From Thermopetrobacter sp. TC1 (GTDB taxonomy: Bacteria > Pseudomonadota > Alphaproteobacteria > Rhizobiales > Aestuariivirgaceae), in the NCBI RefSeq assembly GCF_000746275.1, contig NZ_JQKX01000013.1:186001-250000 (forward strand): 64,000 nt of DNA. Direction: 5' to 3'. The notes under the pieces were generated by a model. That model saw only the letters and a program-made list of their open reading frames with translations, had not been told where the DNA came from and made no database searches. A program made the translations under genes and the position numbers. Below, in pieces: positions 1 through 8,722 of this stretch (positions are counted from its first letter, which is position 1; each line of letters opens with the position of its first letter).

Positions 1-998
1 TTTCGGAGCAGACGCTTTCGGCCCTGGCCGATTTCCGCAAGGCCCTGGCCGAGGAGAAGCCGAAGCTGGCCACGCGTCAGGCCTCGAAGAAGACCCTGGA
101 AGTCATCGCCAAGGCGCAGAGCAATCTCGTGGGCGGCTCGGCGGATCTGACGCACTCCAACCTCACGCTTGTGGAGGGGCAGAAGCCCATCGTGCCGGGC
201 GACTATTCCGGCAGCTACATTCACTACGGCGTGCGCGAGTTCGGCATGGGCTGCGCCATGAACGGCATCGCCCTGCACAAGGGCTTCATCAACTATGGCG
301 GCACCTTCCTCATCTTCTCCGATTACATGCGCGGCGCCATTCGTCTTGCCGCCCTGCAGGGGCTGCCGGTCACCTATGTGTTCACGCATGATTCCATCGG
401 GCTGGGCGAGGACGGCCCGACGCATCAGCCGGTGGAAACCATTCCGTCCTTGAGAGCGATGCCGAACCTGCGGGTCATCCGCCCGGCCGATGCCATGGAG
501 ACGGCGGAGGCCTGGGAAGTTGCGCTCAAGTCGGAAAACACGCCCACGGCGCTGTGCCTGACGCGGCAGGGCGTGCCGGCGCTGCGCACGGATACGGACG
601 AGAACAAGGTGGCCAGGGGCGCCTACGTGCTGCGCGAGCCGGAGGGCGGCCGTGACGTGACGCTTCTGGCCACGGGCTCGGAGGTGTCACTGGCGGTGGA
701 GGCTGCCGAGAAGCTGGCGGAGAAGGGGATCGCCGCGGCGGTGGTCTCCATGCCGTGCTGGGAGTTGTTCGAGGAGCAGCCGGAGGACTATCGCGCCGCG
801 GTGCTGGGCACGGCGCCGCGGGTGGCGGTGGAGGCGGCCATGCCGCTCGGCTGGGAGAAATGGATCGGCGAGAACGGCCGCTTCATCGGCATGCATTCCT
901 TTGGCGCCTCGGCGCCGGGGCCGCAGCTTTACGAGCACTTCGGCATCACGGTGGACAATGTGGTCAAGGCGGCCGAGGAGCTCGTAAAGGGCGCCTGA
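1..998 (+). CDS. tkt: Transketolase, C-terminal part (5' end outside window)
   Basis: The reading frame is open from base 3, so the gene starts left of the window and only about the last 331 residues are visible. Transketolase moves two-carbon units between sugar phosphates in the pentose phosphate and Calvin cycles, using thiamine diphosphate and Mg2+ in the cytoplasm. The visible part covers the pyrimidine-binding domain, with the family signature GEDGPTHQP followed by [14 protein letters not shown], and the C-terminal domain with [11 protein letters not shown]. It ends 147 bp before gap on the same strand. This tkt-gap-pgk-fba order fits a carbon-metabolism operon. An ATG at 129 is internal and is not the start. 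Confidence 0.95.
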   Translation, partial: SEQTLSALADFRKALAEEKPKLATRQASKKTLEVIAKAQSNLVGGSADLTHSNLTLVEGQKPIVPGDYSGSYIHYGVREFGMGCAMNGIALHKGFINYGGTFLIFSDYMRGAIRLAALQGLPVTYVFTHDSIGLGEDGPTHQPVETIPSLRAMPNLRVIRPADAMETAEAWEVALKSENTPTALCLTRQGVPALRTDTDENKVARGAYVLREPEGGRDVTLLATGSEVSLAVEAAEKLAEKGIAAAVVSMPCWELFEEQPEDYRAAVLGTAPRVAVEAAMPLGWEKWIGENGRFIGMHSFGASAPGPQLYEHFGITVDNVVKAAEELVKGA

Positions 999-1145
999 AC
1001 CATCCGGGATTGCGGGCGACGCGAGCCTTTTTTGCGCCGCCCGGTCAAGGCTTCGGTCATGCGGGCGCGGGCGGCGTGTGCGCCTGACCGCCCGCAGGCG
1101 GGGGCAGAAAGAGCTTTCAACCATCAACGATCTAAGGGGTTTGAC

Positions 1146-2162
1146 ATGGCACTGCGTGTAGCGATCAACGGTTTTGGACGTATCGGCCGCAACGTTCTGC
1201 GTGCTGCGGTGGAATCGGGGCGTGACGACATCGAGTTCGTCGCCATCAACGACCTGGGCCCGGTGGAGACCAACGCGCATCTTCTGCGCTTCGACTCCGT
1301 GCACGGGCGCTTCCCGGGCAAGATCGAGACCACCGAGGACTCGATCATCGTCGAGGGCCTGAAGAACCCGGTGAAGGTGTTTGCCGAGCGCGATCCCACC
1401 AAGCTGCCCTGGGGCGATCTCGGCGTGGATCTGGTGATGGAGTGCACCGGCATCTTCCGCAAGCGCGAGCAGGCGGCCCTGCACCTGGAGGCGGGGGCGA
1501 AGCGCGTTCTCGTGTCCGCGCCGGCGCCGGGCGCCGATCTCACGGTGGTCTATGGCGTGAACCATGACAAGCTGACCAGCGATCACGTGGTCGTCTCCAA
1601 CGCCTCCTGCACCACCAACTGTCTGGCCCCGGTGGCCAAGGTCCTGAACGACGCCATCGGCATCGAGCAGGGCTTCATGACCACCATTCACTCCTACACG
1701 GGCGATCAGCCGACGCTGGACACCTTCCACAAGGATCTCTACCGCGCCCGCGCCGCGGCGCTGTCGCAGATCCCGACCAGCACCGGCGCGGCCAAGGCGG
1801 TGGGCCTGGTGCTGCCCGAGCTGAACGGCAAGCTGGACGGCGTGGCCATCCGCGTGCCGACGCCGAACGTCTCGGTGGTGGATCTGGTGTTCATCGCCGC
1901 GCGCGACACCTCGGTGGAGGAGGTCAACGAGGCCATCATCAAGGCGGCGGACGGCCCGATGAAGGGCATCCTCGGCTACACCGACCAGCCCAATGTGTCC
2001 GTGGACTTCAACCACGATCCGCGTTCGTCGGTGTTTGCCCTGCCGCAGACGAAGATGGTGGGCTCGCGCATGGTGCGCATCCTCTCCTGGTATGACAACG
2101 AATGGGGCTTCTCCAACCGCATGAACGACACGGCGGTGGCCATGGGGAAGGTGATGGCATGA
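1146..2162 (+). CDS. gap: Glyceraldehyde-3-phosphate dehydrogenase, type I
   Basis: The 338-residue enzyme interconverts glyceraldehyde-3-phosphate and 1,3-bisphosphoglycerate. The N-terminal Rossmann motif [10 protein letters not shown] (residues 7-16) and the active-site block [12 protein letters not shown], with catalytic Cys155, are intact. The acidic residue in AINDLG near residue 36 suggests NAD rather than NADP preference (inference). The chosen ATG follows a purine-rich stretch (taagg); an upstream in-frame start would add a Cys/Arg-rich tail not seen in the family. The stop overlaps the pgk start (ATGA), indicating translational coupling. It works in glycolysis, gluconeogenesis or the Calvin cycle with its neighbours. 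Confidence 0.97.
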   Translation: MALRVAINGFGRIGRNVLRAAVESGRDDIEFVAINDLGPVETNAHLLRFDSVHGRFPGKIETTEDSIIVEGLKNPVKVFAERDPTKLPWGDLGVDLVMECTGIFRKREQAALHLEAGAKRVLVSAPAPGADLTVVYGVNHDKLTSDHVVVSNASCTTNCLAPVAKVLNDAIGIEQGFMTTIHSYTGDQPTLDTFHKDLYRARAAALSQIPTSTGAAKAVGLVLPELNGKLDGVAIRVPTPNVSVVDLVFIAARDTSVEEVNEAIIKAADGPMKGILGYTDQPNVSVDFNHDPRSSVFALPQTKMVGSRMVRILSWYDNEWGFSNRMNDTAVAMGKVMA

Positions 2163-3370
2163 GCAGCATCGAAGGGGTGAAGTCGATCGCGGACGCGGAC
2201 GTCAAGGACAAGACGGTCCTCGTCCGCGCCGACCTGAACGTGCCCATGGAAGAGGGCCGGGTGACGGACACCACCCGCATCGACCGATTTGCGCCCACGG
2301 TGCGCGATCTCGTGGAGCGCGGGGCGAAGGTGGTCATCATCTCCCACTTCGGGCGGCCCAAGGGCCAGCGGGACAAGAAGTTCTCGCTCAAGCCCGTGGC
2401 TGAGGCCCTCTCCAAGATCCTGGGCATGGAGGTGAAGTTCGCCAACGACTGTGTGGGCGAAGTGGCGGAGAAGGCAGTGTGGGCGTTAAAGCCCGGCGAG
2501 GTTCTCATGCTGGAGAACCTGCGCTTTCACCCCGGCGAGACCGAGAACGACGAGAATTTCGCCCGCCGGCTCTCGGTTCTGGCCGACATGTATGTCAACG
2601 ACGCCTTCTCCGTGTCGCACCGGGCGCATGCCTCCACTTACGGCATCACGAAGTTCCTGCCGTCCTATGCAGGGCTTTCGCTAATGAAGGAGCTGGAGGC
2701 GCTTTCCTCCGCCCTGGACAATCCTGAGCGGCCGACGGCAGCGCTCGTGGGCGGGGCGAAGGTCTCCACCAAGATCCCGGTGCTGGAAAACCTGCTGCCG
2801 CGGATGGATCAGATCATCGTCGGCGGCGGCATGGCCAACACCTTCCTGCTCGCGCTCGGGCATGACGTCGGCAAGTCCCTGGCCGAGCCGGACTATGTGG
2901 ACACGGCCAAGACGATCCTTGAGAAGGCGAAGGAGAACAACTGCGAGATCGTGCTGCCGGTGGATGCCGTCTGCGCCAAGGAGTTCAAGGCGGGGGCGGA
3001 AACCGAGGTGTGCGATCTCGACGGGGTGCCGGCCGATTCCATGATCCTGGACATCGGGCCGCAGTCCATCGCCGATCTCAAGATGCGCCTGCAGGACCTC
3101 AAGACGCTTCTGTGGAACGGGCCGCTGGGCGCCTTTGAGGTGCCGCCGTTTGATACCGGCACGGTGGAGATCGCGCGGGCGGCGGCGGCGCTGACCAAGG
3201 CCGGCAAGCTTAAGACCGTGGCCGGCGGCGGCGATACGGTGGCAGCGCTCAATGCGGCCGGGGTGACCGATGAGTTCACCTATGTGTCCACTGCCGGCGG
3301 CGCCTTCCTCGAGTGGCTGGAGGGCAAGGAGCTGCCCGGCGTGAAGGCGCTGAAGGAGAACGACTGCTAA
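2159..3370 (+). CDS. pgk: Phosphoglycerate kinase
   Basis: The 403-residue monomeric kinase transfers phosphate between 1,3-bisphosphoglycerate and ADP. Visible family blocks are RADLNVPM near the N-terminus, SHFGRPKG, the nucleotide-side motif [18 protein letters not shown], and the C-terminal GGGDTVAA phosphate loop. Length is normal. The start overlaps the gap stop by 4 bp, so the two are cotranscribed. A hairpin lies in the pgk-fba spacer. Confidence 0.97.
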   Translation: MSSIEGVKSIADADVKDKTVLVRADLNVPMEEGRVTDTTRIDRFAPTVRDLVERGAKVVIISHFGRPKGQRDKKFSLKPVAEALSKILGMEVKFANDCVGEVAEKAVWALKPGEVLMLENLRFHPGETENDENFARRLSVLADMYVNDAFSVSHRAHASTYGITKFLPSYAGLSLMKELEALSSALDNPERPTAALVGGAKVSTKIPVLENLLPRMDQIIVGGGMANTFLLALGHDVGKSLAEPDYVDTAKTILEKAKENNCEIVLPVDAVCAKEFKAGAETEVCDLDGVPADSMILDIGPQSIADLKMRLQDLKTLLWNGPLGAFEVPPFDTGTVEIARAAAALTKAGKLKTVAGGGDTVAALNAAGVTDEFTYVSTAGGAFLEWLEGKELPGVKALKENDC

Positions 3371-3401
3371 GGCGCACTAAAGGATCACACCAAGCACCGT
3401 T

Positions 3402-3426
3402 CCTGCCGGGTTTTTCGCCCGGCAGG
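3402..3426 (+). other. Hairpin in the pgk-fba spacer
   Basis: A perfect 9-bp stem, CCTGCCGGG (3402-3410) with CCCGGCAGG (3418-3426), encloses a 7-base loop. No U-run follows, so it is not a classical intrinsic terminator. It may protect an mRNA end or mark a processing site between pgk and fba. That role is inference. Confidence 0.5.
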
Positions 3427-3521
3427 GCGGCTGCTAAAGCCTTGAGACCCGTTTGCGGTTTGCCGCTTGCCTGTCCGGTCCGGAAGCGAAAAGGCCGAAG
3501 AGACATTCAGGAGGATTCAAC

Positions 3522-4586
3522 ATGGCACTGATCACGCTGCGTCAGCTGCTGGACTACGCCGCGGAGAACGATTTCGGCGTGCCGGCGTTCAACATCAACA
3601 ACATGGAGCAGGGCATCGCCATCCTGGAGGCGGCGAAGGAGACAGATTCGCCGGTGATCCTGCAGGCCTCGCGCGGCGCGCGCGCCTATGCCGGCGATGT
3701 CATGCTGCGCCACCTGATCCAGGCGCTGGTGGAGATGTATCCGGATATCCCCATCTGCATGCATCAGGACCACGGCAACAGCGTCAAGACCTGCCTGTCC
3801 GCCATGCAGTATGGCTTCACCTCGGTGATGATGGACGGCTCGCTGGAGGAAGACGCCAAGACGCCTTCGTCCTATGAATACAACGTGGACATCACCTCCA
3901 AGGTGAGCGAGCTGGCGCACATGATCGGCGTTTCCGTCGAGGGTGAGCTGGGCTGCCTTGGCTCGCTGGAAACGGGCATGGGCGACAAGGAGGACGGTCA
4001 CGGCTTCGAGGGCAAGCTGGACAAGGAGATGCTGCTGACCGATCCGGATCAGGCGGCGGACTTCGTGGCCAAGACCAAGGTGGACGCGCTGGCGGTGGCC
4101 GTGGGCACCTCGCACGGCGCCTACAAGTTCACCCGTCCGCCCACCGGCGACATCCTGGCCATTGACCGCATCGCCGAGATTCACGCCAAGATTCCGAACA
4201 CGCACATCGTCATGCACGGCTCTTCTTCCGTGCCGCAGGAGCTGATCGCCATCATCAACGAGTATGGCGGCAACATTCCGGAGACTTATGGTGTGCCGGT
4301 GGAGGAGCTGGTGCGCGCGATCAAGATGGGCGTGCGCAAGATCAACATCGACACCGACCTGCGCCTGGCGGCTACGGGTCAGTTCCGCAAGGTGGCGGCG
4401 GAGAATCCGAAGGAGTTCGACATCCGCAAGTTCATGAAGCCGGCCATGGAGGCCATGAAGCAGGTCTGCAAGGACCGCTACGAGGCCTTCGGCTGCGCCG
4501 GGCACGCCAGCAAGATCAAGCCGATCCCGCTTTCCGAGATGGCCAAACGCTACGAATCCGGCGAGCTGGATCCGAAGACGGCGTAA
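3522..4586 (+). CDS. fba: Class II fructose-bisphosphate aldolase, Calvin-cycle subtype
   Basis: The 354-residue zinc-dependent aldolase condenses dihydroxyacetone phosphate with glyceraldehyde-3-phosphate; the CbbA-like subtype also makes sedoheptulose-1,7-bisphosphate. Zinc and catalytic blocks are present: HQDHGNS (Asp83 and His84), VGTSHGAYK and IVMHGSSS. The length and the N-terminus [14 protein letters not shown] match the subtype found in autotrophic proteobacteria. The ATG has a strong ribosome-binding site (aggagg) 5-6 bases upstream. It lies 151 bp after pgk and ends with a strong terminator, so it closes the carbon operon. Calvin-cycle use is inferred from subtype and context. Confidence 0.95.
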   Translation: MALITLRQLLDYAAENDFGVPAFNINNMEQGIAILEAAKETDSPVILQASRGARAYAGDVMLRHLIQALVEMYPDIPICMHQDHGNSVKTCLSAMQYGFTSVMMDGSLEEDAKTPSSYEYNVDITSKVSELAHMIGVSVEGELGCLGSLETGMGDKEDGHGFEGKLDKEMLLTDPDQAADFVAKTKVDALAVAVGTSHGAYKFTRPPTGDILAIDRIAEIHAKIPNTHIVMHGSSSVPQELIAIINEYGGNIPETYGVPVEELVRAIKMGVRKINIDTDLRLAATGQFRKVAAENPKEFDIRKFMKPAMEAMKQVCKDRYEAFGCAGHASKIKPIPLSEMAKRYESGELDPKTA

Positions 4587-4629
4587 GAACCCATCATTGG
4601 CGTTTCTTCACGCCGAGCGCAGATTTCAC

Positions 4630-4664
4630 GGGCCGGTTGCCCCGCGCAACCGGCCCTCTTGTTT
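4630..4664 (+). terminator. Intrinsic terminator after fba
   Basis: A perfect 11-bp GC-rich stem, 4630-4640 with 4646-4656, has a 5-base loop (cccgc) and is followed by tcttgttt. It ends the tkt-gap-pgk-fba unit. Confidence 0.85.
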
Positions 4665-4700
4665 CACACATTCGATGGCCGGGATGCGGCTTCCCGAAGA

Positions 4701-4988
4701 TCAGATATCAAGGTTTGCCCGGTCTCGCCTGCCGTCCCAGACGCGCAGGATTTCGATGCGATCTTCGCGAACGCGATAGATGAGCGAGAATGGCGTGAGG
4801 GCGATGTGGAGCTCACGGCTATCGCCAATGCCCGTGCGGCGCCCAACAAGGGGATTCGTGCGAAGCAGGCCCTCTGCTGCCATCAGGTGCCTCAGAGCAC
4901 GCGCCGCGCCATCGGGAAAGACCTCCCGGTAAAAGTGGCGCAGCCACGCAAGATCATCGCGGGCGCTTGTGAGATAGAGGATGCGCAT
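4701..4988 (-). CDS. parE: ParE/RelE-superfamily toxin
   Basis: This 95-residue protein starts MRILYLTSARDDLAWLRHFY and ends with the family tail HIALTPFSLIYRV..DRIEILRVWDGRRDR. That pattern matches ParE/RelE-fold toxins of type II TA systems. ParE types poison gyrase and RelE types cut mRNA; which applies cannot be told here. It lies 10 bp downstream of a ribbon-helix-helix antitoxin on the same strand, the usual ParDE order. A truncated second copy of its 3' end occurs at 6568-6649. Confidence 0.88.
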   Translation of the reverse strand: MRILYLTSARDDLAWLRHFYREVFPDGAARALRHLMAAEGLLRTNPLVGRRTGIGDSRELHIALTPFSLIYRVREDRIEILRVWDGRRDRANLDI

Positions 4989-4998
4989 GGCCGGCCGT

Positions 4999-5277
4999 TC
5001 ACCGGTGAACGGTCACGTCCGGTTCGGGCGGTGGAAGCTCATCGTCAGTATCCCACGAGCGCATCCACTCGTGGATGGCCTCGGCGGAAATGAAGCGACC
5101 CTCGTCAGCCTGCCGCATGGCTTCCTCGATGGCGGCGCGGCGTTCCTTCTGCGCCTTCACGTAGGCGCGCAATGCCCGCACGGCCACCTGCGACAGCGGG
5201 CGTTCCTCCTGCCGCGCCAGCTCCTCCAGCTCGTGCTTCAGTTTCGGGTCGATGCGCAGGGAAATGGGTGTGTTCAT
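4999..5277 (-). CDS. parD: Ribbon-helix-helix antitoxin (ParD/CopG-like)
   Basis: The 92-residue product begins MNTPISLRIDPKLKHELEEL, a typical ribbon-helix-helix DNA-binding N-terminus. A charged C-terminal segment follows, likely to wrap the toxin. The ATG at 5277 is preceded by AGGGAG at good spacing; a GTG one codon upstream is also possible. It is the first gene of the pair with the ParE-like toxin and probably represses its own promoter, located in the 83-bp gap shared with the divergent AbrB-type gene. Confidence 0.85.
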   Translation of the reverse strand: MNTPISLRIDPKLKHELEELARQEERPLSQVAVRALRAYVKAQKERRAAIEEAMRQADEGRFISAEAIHEWMRSWDTDDELPPPEPDVTVHR

Positions 5278-5363
5278 CACAAGGCTCCCTCGTTCGACTT
5301 CACTACATTAGAATACACCGAAATACGAAACAAGCGTGCTTCTTGCCAAAGGAGCAGCTTTAC

Positions 5364-5600
5364 ATGAGGGTAAGGCAAGGAAGTGCAGGCATGCCAACGG
5401 CCAAGCTCAGCAGGAAGGCGCAGCTGGTGCTGCCCGCCGGCATCCGGCAACGGCTGAACATCCGGCCCGGTGACCGGCTGATCCTGGAGGTGGAAGGCGA
5501 TCACGTGGTGCTGCGCAAGGCGCCGGAATCGGACGTGGACGCGCTGCGCCGATATCGCTCCAGCCTCTGGAAGGATTACGGGCGGGAGCTTAAGCGCTAA
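5364..5600 (+). CDS. vapB: AbrB/MazE-family antitoxin (VapB-like)
   Basis: The 78-residue protein carries a SpoVT-AbrB swapped-hairpin domain (AKLSRKAQLVLPAGIRQRL, then GDRLILEVEGDHVVLRK) and a short C-terminal tail for toxin binding. The start follows GGAG with 6-base spacing; an internal ATG at 5391 (MPTAKLS) is a second candidate. The expected PIN partner is at 6103, but a 502-bp gap with a dispersed repeat separates the two genes. Confidence 0.85.
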   Translation: MRVRQGSAGMPTAKLSRKAQLVLPAGIRQRLNIRPGDRLILEVEGDHVVLRKAPESDVDALRRYRSSLWKDYGRELKR

Positions 5601-5761
5601 CGCATTGGTGTCTAATTAAATTGCTTTGTGTGTTGCGAATGATTTTCGTTACGAAGAGCGTGATTAGTCACATGCTACGCAGATGCCTTTTATCTGGGCA
5701 TTCTTTCTCCCTTGCCCAAACTTTGGAGGTTGTTATTTTTGTATTGAGTATCAACTACTTA

Positions 5762-6083
5762 CGTCATGCCCGGGCGTGTCCCGGGCATCCAGGGGCGGTT
5801 TACTCATGCGGTGGTGGAAGTCAGGAATGGTTCTTCCGGGCTCTGTCCTCAGAGAGGGACCTCCTTTCAAAAAGCATACGGCTCAGATCAAGCCTGCTGG
5901 CGGGCGCCATCGCCCACCAAAGCCACCCCGTTCGTGGCCCTGGATTGCCGGGACAAGGCCCGGCAATGACGTTTTCTTTTGTTTATCAATAAGTTAAGCA
6001 ATAAGCCCCCAACTCATGGAAAGTCTTTTTTCCTCGGTCGATTTGGCGTCAACAGCACGTTTCCTGAATTTCCTTGGACACGA
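5762..6083 (+). repeat. Mosaic dispersed repeat, copy A1 (no hairpin array)
   Basis: The core, 5762-5971, is bounded by inverted ends of about 34 bp: it starts CGTCATGCCCGGGCGTGTCC and ends with the near-complement finishing in CCCGGCAATGACG. Each end is itself a hairpin. Homology to copy A2 (53886-54360) continues into the right flank to about 6083. A1 lacks the block of short hairpins present in A2 and A3. It lies between the AbrB-type gene and the PIN gene. No transposase is encoded. The left flank from 5601 to 5761 is AT-rich and holds nothing I recognise. Confidence 0.8.
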
Positions 6084-6102
6084 CTGAGCGCGAACGGGAT
6101 GG

Positions 6103-6567
6103 ATGGGATCGATGACCGCGCCCGCCATCGAGGATGGTCGGACCGTCCTGCTCGACACCATGGCGCTGATTTATTTCCTTAAAGGTCATGAGCGGTATGG
6201 CCCGGTTTCGGAAGGCATCCTGCGGCGCATCGAGTGCGGCAGGCTCAAGGGCGTTGTTTCCAGTCTCGTCTTCGCTGAGCTGCTGGTGCCGCTCTATCGG
6301 GAGGGAAAGGACAAGACGGCGGCCGGCCTCATTTCGCAGCTCTCCTCCTTCGCCAACCTCGCGGTGCACGATCTCGATGCCGAAACTGCCGCCATGGCAG
6401 CCCGCCTGCGCGCCGAGTACGGCCTGCGCACGCCCGAAGCTATTCACGCCGCTTCCGCCCTGCTGACGGGTGCCGACGGCATCCTGACCAACGACAGGCA
6501 GTTGCGGCGACTGGATGACGAGAGGCTGACGGTTTGGCTGTTCGACGATCTGGCGGCGGCGCCATAG
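6103..6567 (+). CDS. vapC: PIN-domain ribonuclease toxin (VapC-like)
   Basis: The 154-residue protein has the PIN-domain pattern: first acidic residue in VLLDTMALIYFLKG, then VSSLVFAELLVPLYREG, then RTPEAIHAASALLTGADGILTND. It should be a Mg2+-dependent RNase neutralised by the AbrB-type antitoxin at 5364. The start is uncertain: 6103 and 6112 (MTAPAIED) are both in frame, and neither has a strong ribosome-binding site. VapBC genes normally overlap or nearly touch. Here the dispersed element A1 lies between them, so the toxin may be weakly translated or transcribed separately. Confidence 0.85.
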   Translation: MGSMTAPAIEDGRTVLLDTMALIYFLKGHERYGPVSEGILRRIECGRLKGVVSSLVFAELLVPLYREGKDKTAAGLISQLSSFANLAVHDLDAETAAMAARLRAEYGLRTPEAIHAASALLTGADGILTNDRQLRRLDDERLTVWLFDDLAAAP

Positions 6568-6649
6568 ATCGAGACTGCCCCGATCCCTTCTGCCGTCCCA
6601 GACGCGCAGGATTTCGATGCGGTCTTCGCGAATGCGGTCGATAAGAGAA
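6568..6649 (-). pseudogene. Truncated remnant of a ParE-like toxin gene
   Basis: On the minus strand this stretch encodes about 27 residues reading LIDRIREDRIEILRVWDG and onward. This is nearly identical to the C-terminus of the intact toxin at 4701-4988. The 5' part is missing exactly where MITE copy 1 begins (6650), and the original stop codon is lost at the junction with the PIN gene end. It is therefore a 3' fragment of a second toxin gene cut off by the element. Confidence 0.8.
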
Positions 6650-6904
6650 GGGGCTGTCCTAGATAAATAAATCAATATTGTTTTATGTTATTGAAATCAT
6701 GGTAATTTTTCAATGTCTCAATAGTATGATTTTTCAGGGCTGAGAGAAGCGCCAATGGCGATTTTTCGCCATTGGCGCTTCTTGACTATTCTTTTCGCAA
6801 CTCATTGAATGTCAAGCATGAAACCGCTACGCGGCGGCCCGTAGGGCCGTGCTTGACATTCAATGAGTTGTGGAACAGCAAAACCCAGTTTTTGGGACAG
6901 CCCC
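6650..6904 (+). mobile_element. MITE-like element, copy 1
   Basis: This 255-bp non-coding element has terminal inverted repeats starting GGGGCTGTCC. Inside are two perfect hairpins: a 15-bp stem (6747-6761 with 6766-6780, loop tttt) and a 21-bp stem (6798-6818 with 6850-6870). It is about 95% identical, by eye, to copy 2 at 10547-10799 and has the same orientation. Its flanks, taagagaa and tttccatt, do not match, so no target duplication is seen. That suggests recombination after insertion. It has no transposase gene and must be mobilised in trans. It truncates a toxin gene on its left. Confidence 0.88.
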
Positions 6905-6952
6905 TTTCCATTTTCTTCAGCGAAGGTGATGGGGCCTTACCTCTGTCATTCG

Positions 6953-7537
6953 TCATTCCGTCCGCTTCTGTTCGGCCAGGCGTTTCAGGCGTTCTTCCAC
7001 ACGGCGGCGTTCCCACTCTTCGCCGAGAAACCGGGAATGACGGGAATAGGCCCGCAGGCCGTGCAGGAACAGGCCGAGCCCCCAGCCGAGCAGCGGCCAT
7101 ATGGCCCAAATCTTCTGTGGGGTGGTTATCAGATTGATGCCGAGCAGCAGGGCGTTCGCGATTATGAAAAATGCGATGTGAATGAGAAAGGCCCGCTCGC
7201 TGCGCACCTGGCGGCGGATATTCTCTTCCTGCGGATCACGGCCGTCTTCCAGTTCGGCATAACGGCGCAGCTGATTGGCAAAATTCAGGGCAGCACGATC
7301 CTCCTCGCTCAGGCATGAGCCCGGCATCACATTGCCGGCCGTGGTGTTCATCTGCATGTTCTCCCTCAGTTCGGACAGCTCGCTTTCAAACACCGCAGCC
7401 AGGCATTTCAGGGTTTCCAGGCTGGCCCGTCCGCCGTTCTCGAGGCGCTGAATAGTGCGCACGGAAATGCCCGAAGCGGCAGCCAGGTCTTCCTGCGACC
7501 ATCCCTTCTCAAGACGCAACGCGCGAATGATGTTCAT
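6953..7537 (-). CDS. XRE-family HTH regulator with two-TM C-terminal domain
   Basis: The 194-residue protein has an N-terminal helix-turn-helix (RLEKGWSQEDLAAASGISVRTIQRLENG, residues about 8-35) and a C-terminal pair of transmembrane helices (LIHIAFFIIANALLLGINLI and IWAIWPLLGWGLGLFLHGL). This HTH-2TM layout is a recognised family of membrane-associated regulators with unknown ligands. A good ribosome-binding site (aaggga) precedes the ATG. It is divergent from rpe across a 223-bp gap, and no target is evident. Confidence 0.85.
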   Translation of the reverse strand: MNIIRALRLEKGWSQEDLAAASGISVRTIQRLENGGRASLETLKCLAAVFESELSELRENMQMNTTAGNVMPGSCLSEEDRAALNFANQLRRYAELEDGRDPQEENIRRQVRSERAFLIHIAFFIIANALLLGINLITTPQKIWAIWPLLGWGLGLFLHGLRAYSRHSRFLGEEWERRRVEERLKRLAEQKRTE

Positions 7538-7693
7538 GCTATCAACTCCCTTTCAGCTGCGACATGGCCATTTTCAGCATAACAGCCTGCGCGCGCCACG
7601 ACACAGCCCCGTCATCCGGCCGTCATTTGCCTGCCGGCAGGCATGGGCGCGCAAACCATACGCCAAGCCATGTGGCAAAAGGCTTCTCGGCGG

Positions 7694-7699
7694 TTGACA
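7694..7699 (+). promoter_or_regulatory. Possible -35 element of the rpe promoter
   Basis: A perfect TTGACA lies 61 bp before the rpe start in the divergent gap. No good -10 hexamer sits at standard spacing, so this is only a partial promoter call. Confidence 0.35.
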
Positions 7700-7760
7700 T
7701 TGCGGGCGCTTTTCCTCTTTCTCGAAATCAAGGGATCATGAGCCACACGGGAGCGAATTC

Positions 7761-8453
7761 ATGAGCAACGAGATCATCATTGCGCCGTCGATGCTGTCGT
7801 CGGACTTTTCGCGGCTGAAGGAGGAAATCGAGGCCATTGAGCGGGCCGGCATGGACTGGGTGCATCTGGACGTGATGGACGGGCATTTCGTGCCGAACCT
7901 CACCTTCGGCCCGCCGGTCATCGCCGCCATGCGGCCGCACACGAAGAAAACCTTCGACGTGCATCTGATGATCGACAATCCCGACCTGTATCTGGAGGAA
8001 TACGCCAAGGCGGGCGCGGACATCATCACCGTGCATGCGGAGGCCTGCACGCATCTGGACCGCTCGCTGCAGGTCATCCGCAATCTCGGCAAGAAGGCGG
8101 GTGTATCGCTCAATCCGCACACGCCGGAATCCATGATCGAATATGTGCTCGACCGGCTGGATCTCATTCTCGTCATGTCGGTGAACCCCGGCTTTGGCGG
8201 GCAGGCGTTCATTCCGGCGGTGGTGGAGAAGATCCGCCGCATTCGCCAGATGATCGGCGATCGCGACATCATCATCGAGGTGGACGGCGGTGTGGCGCCG
8301 GGCACGGCGGGGATTGTCGCCGAGGCGGGCGCGCGGGCGCTGGTGGCGGGCTCGGCCGTGTTCAAGGGCGGCAACGAGGAGGCCTACCGGGCCAATATCG
8401 CTGCTATCCGCAAGGAGGCGGAAGAAGCCATCGCCAAAATGGCGGCGGAATGA
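7761..8453 (+). CDS. rpe: Ribulose-phosphate 3-epimerase
   Basis: The 230-residue TIM-barrel metalloenzyme interconverts ribulose-5-phosphate and xylulose-5-phosphate in the pentose phosphate and Calvin cycles. Signature blocks are APSMLSSDF at the N-terminus, [30 protein letters not shown] and VDGGV near the C-terminus, which include the metal-binding His and Asp residues. The ATG at 7761 follows GGGAGCG. A phosphatase gene follows on the same strand after a terminator and a short repeat. Confidence 0.96.
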   Translation: MSNEIIIAPSMLSSDFSRLKEEIEAIERAGMDWVHLDVMDGHFVPNLTFGPPVIAAMRPHTKKTFDVHLMIDNPDLYLEEYAKAGADIITVHAEACTHLDRSLQVIRNLGKKAGVSLNPHTPESMIEYVLDRLDLILVMSVNPGFGGQAFIPAVVEKIRRIRQMIGDRDIIIEVDGGVAPGTAGIVAEAGARALVAGSAVFKGGNEEAYRANIAAIRKEAEEAIAKMAAE

Positions 8454-8487
8454 AATCGCATGCAATCTCATGATGTGGAACTCAAGG

Positions 8488-8519
8488 CGGGCCGGGGCTT
8501 GTCCCTCCGGCCCGTTTGT
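8488..8519 (+). terminator. Probable terminator after rpe
   Basis: CGGGCCGG (8488-8495) pairs with CCGGCCCG (8507-8514), followed by tttgt. The stem is strong and the U-run weak. Confidence 0.6.
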
Positions 8520-8612
8520 CGTGTCTGACAAGGCAGGACCGAATGGAGCCTATCCGCCCTGCCGGCATAGGCTCGTATCTCGGGAGGCACGCGCACCTGC
8601 AAATGTATCTAT

Positions 8613-8694
8613 CGTCATCCTGGCGAAAGCCAGGATCTCGTGCCACAGACTCATGCGTATGAGGCCCGAGACCCCGGCTTTCGCCGGGGTGACG
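8613..8694 (+). repeat. Short dispersed repeat R1 (82 bp, two hairpin arms)
   Basis: The repeat begins CGTCATCCTGGCGAAAGCCA and ends CCCGGCTTTCGCCGGGGTGACG. Its two hairpin arms are joined by a hinge, ACTCATGCGTATGAGGCCCGA. A second 82-bp copy is at 37211-37292. The same kind of hinge occurs with other arms at 53712 and 61170. It lies between rpe and the downstream phosphatase gene. Confidence 0.82.
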
Positions 8695-8722
8695 CGTAAC
8701 TGCCAGAAAGAGTGAAAGATCC

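Noticed and set aside
1010-1060. Terminator between tkt and gap
   Set aside because: A possible stem has a mismatch and the T-run lies in the loop, not after the stem.
687-2015. 442-residue minus-strand open frame across tkt and gap
   Set aside because: It is antisense to two clear enzymes, is His/Arg/Gly-rich in the way of GC-rich shadow frames, and has no motif or ribosome-binding site.
6049-6675. 208-residue minus-strand frame covering the toxin remnant
   Set aside because: Only the first ~35 residues relate to ParE; the rest is antisense to the PIN gene, so it is a fusion by chance.
6650-6904. Complete insertion sequence
   Set aside because: The element is only 255 bp and encodes no transposase.
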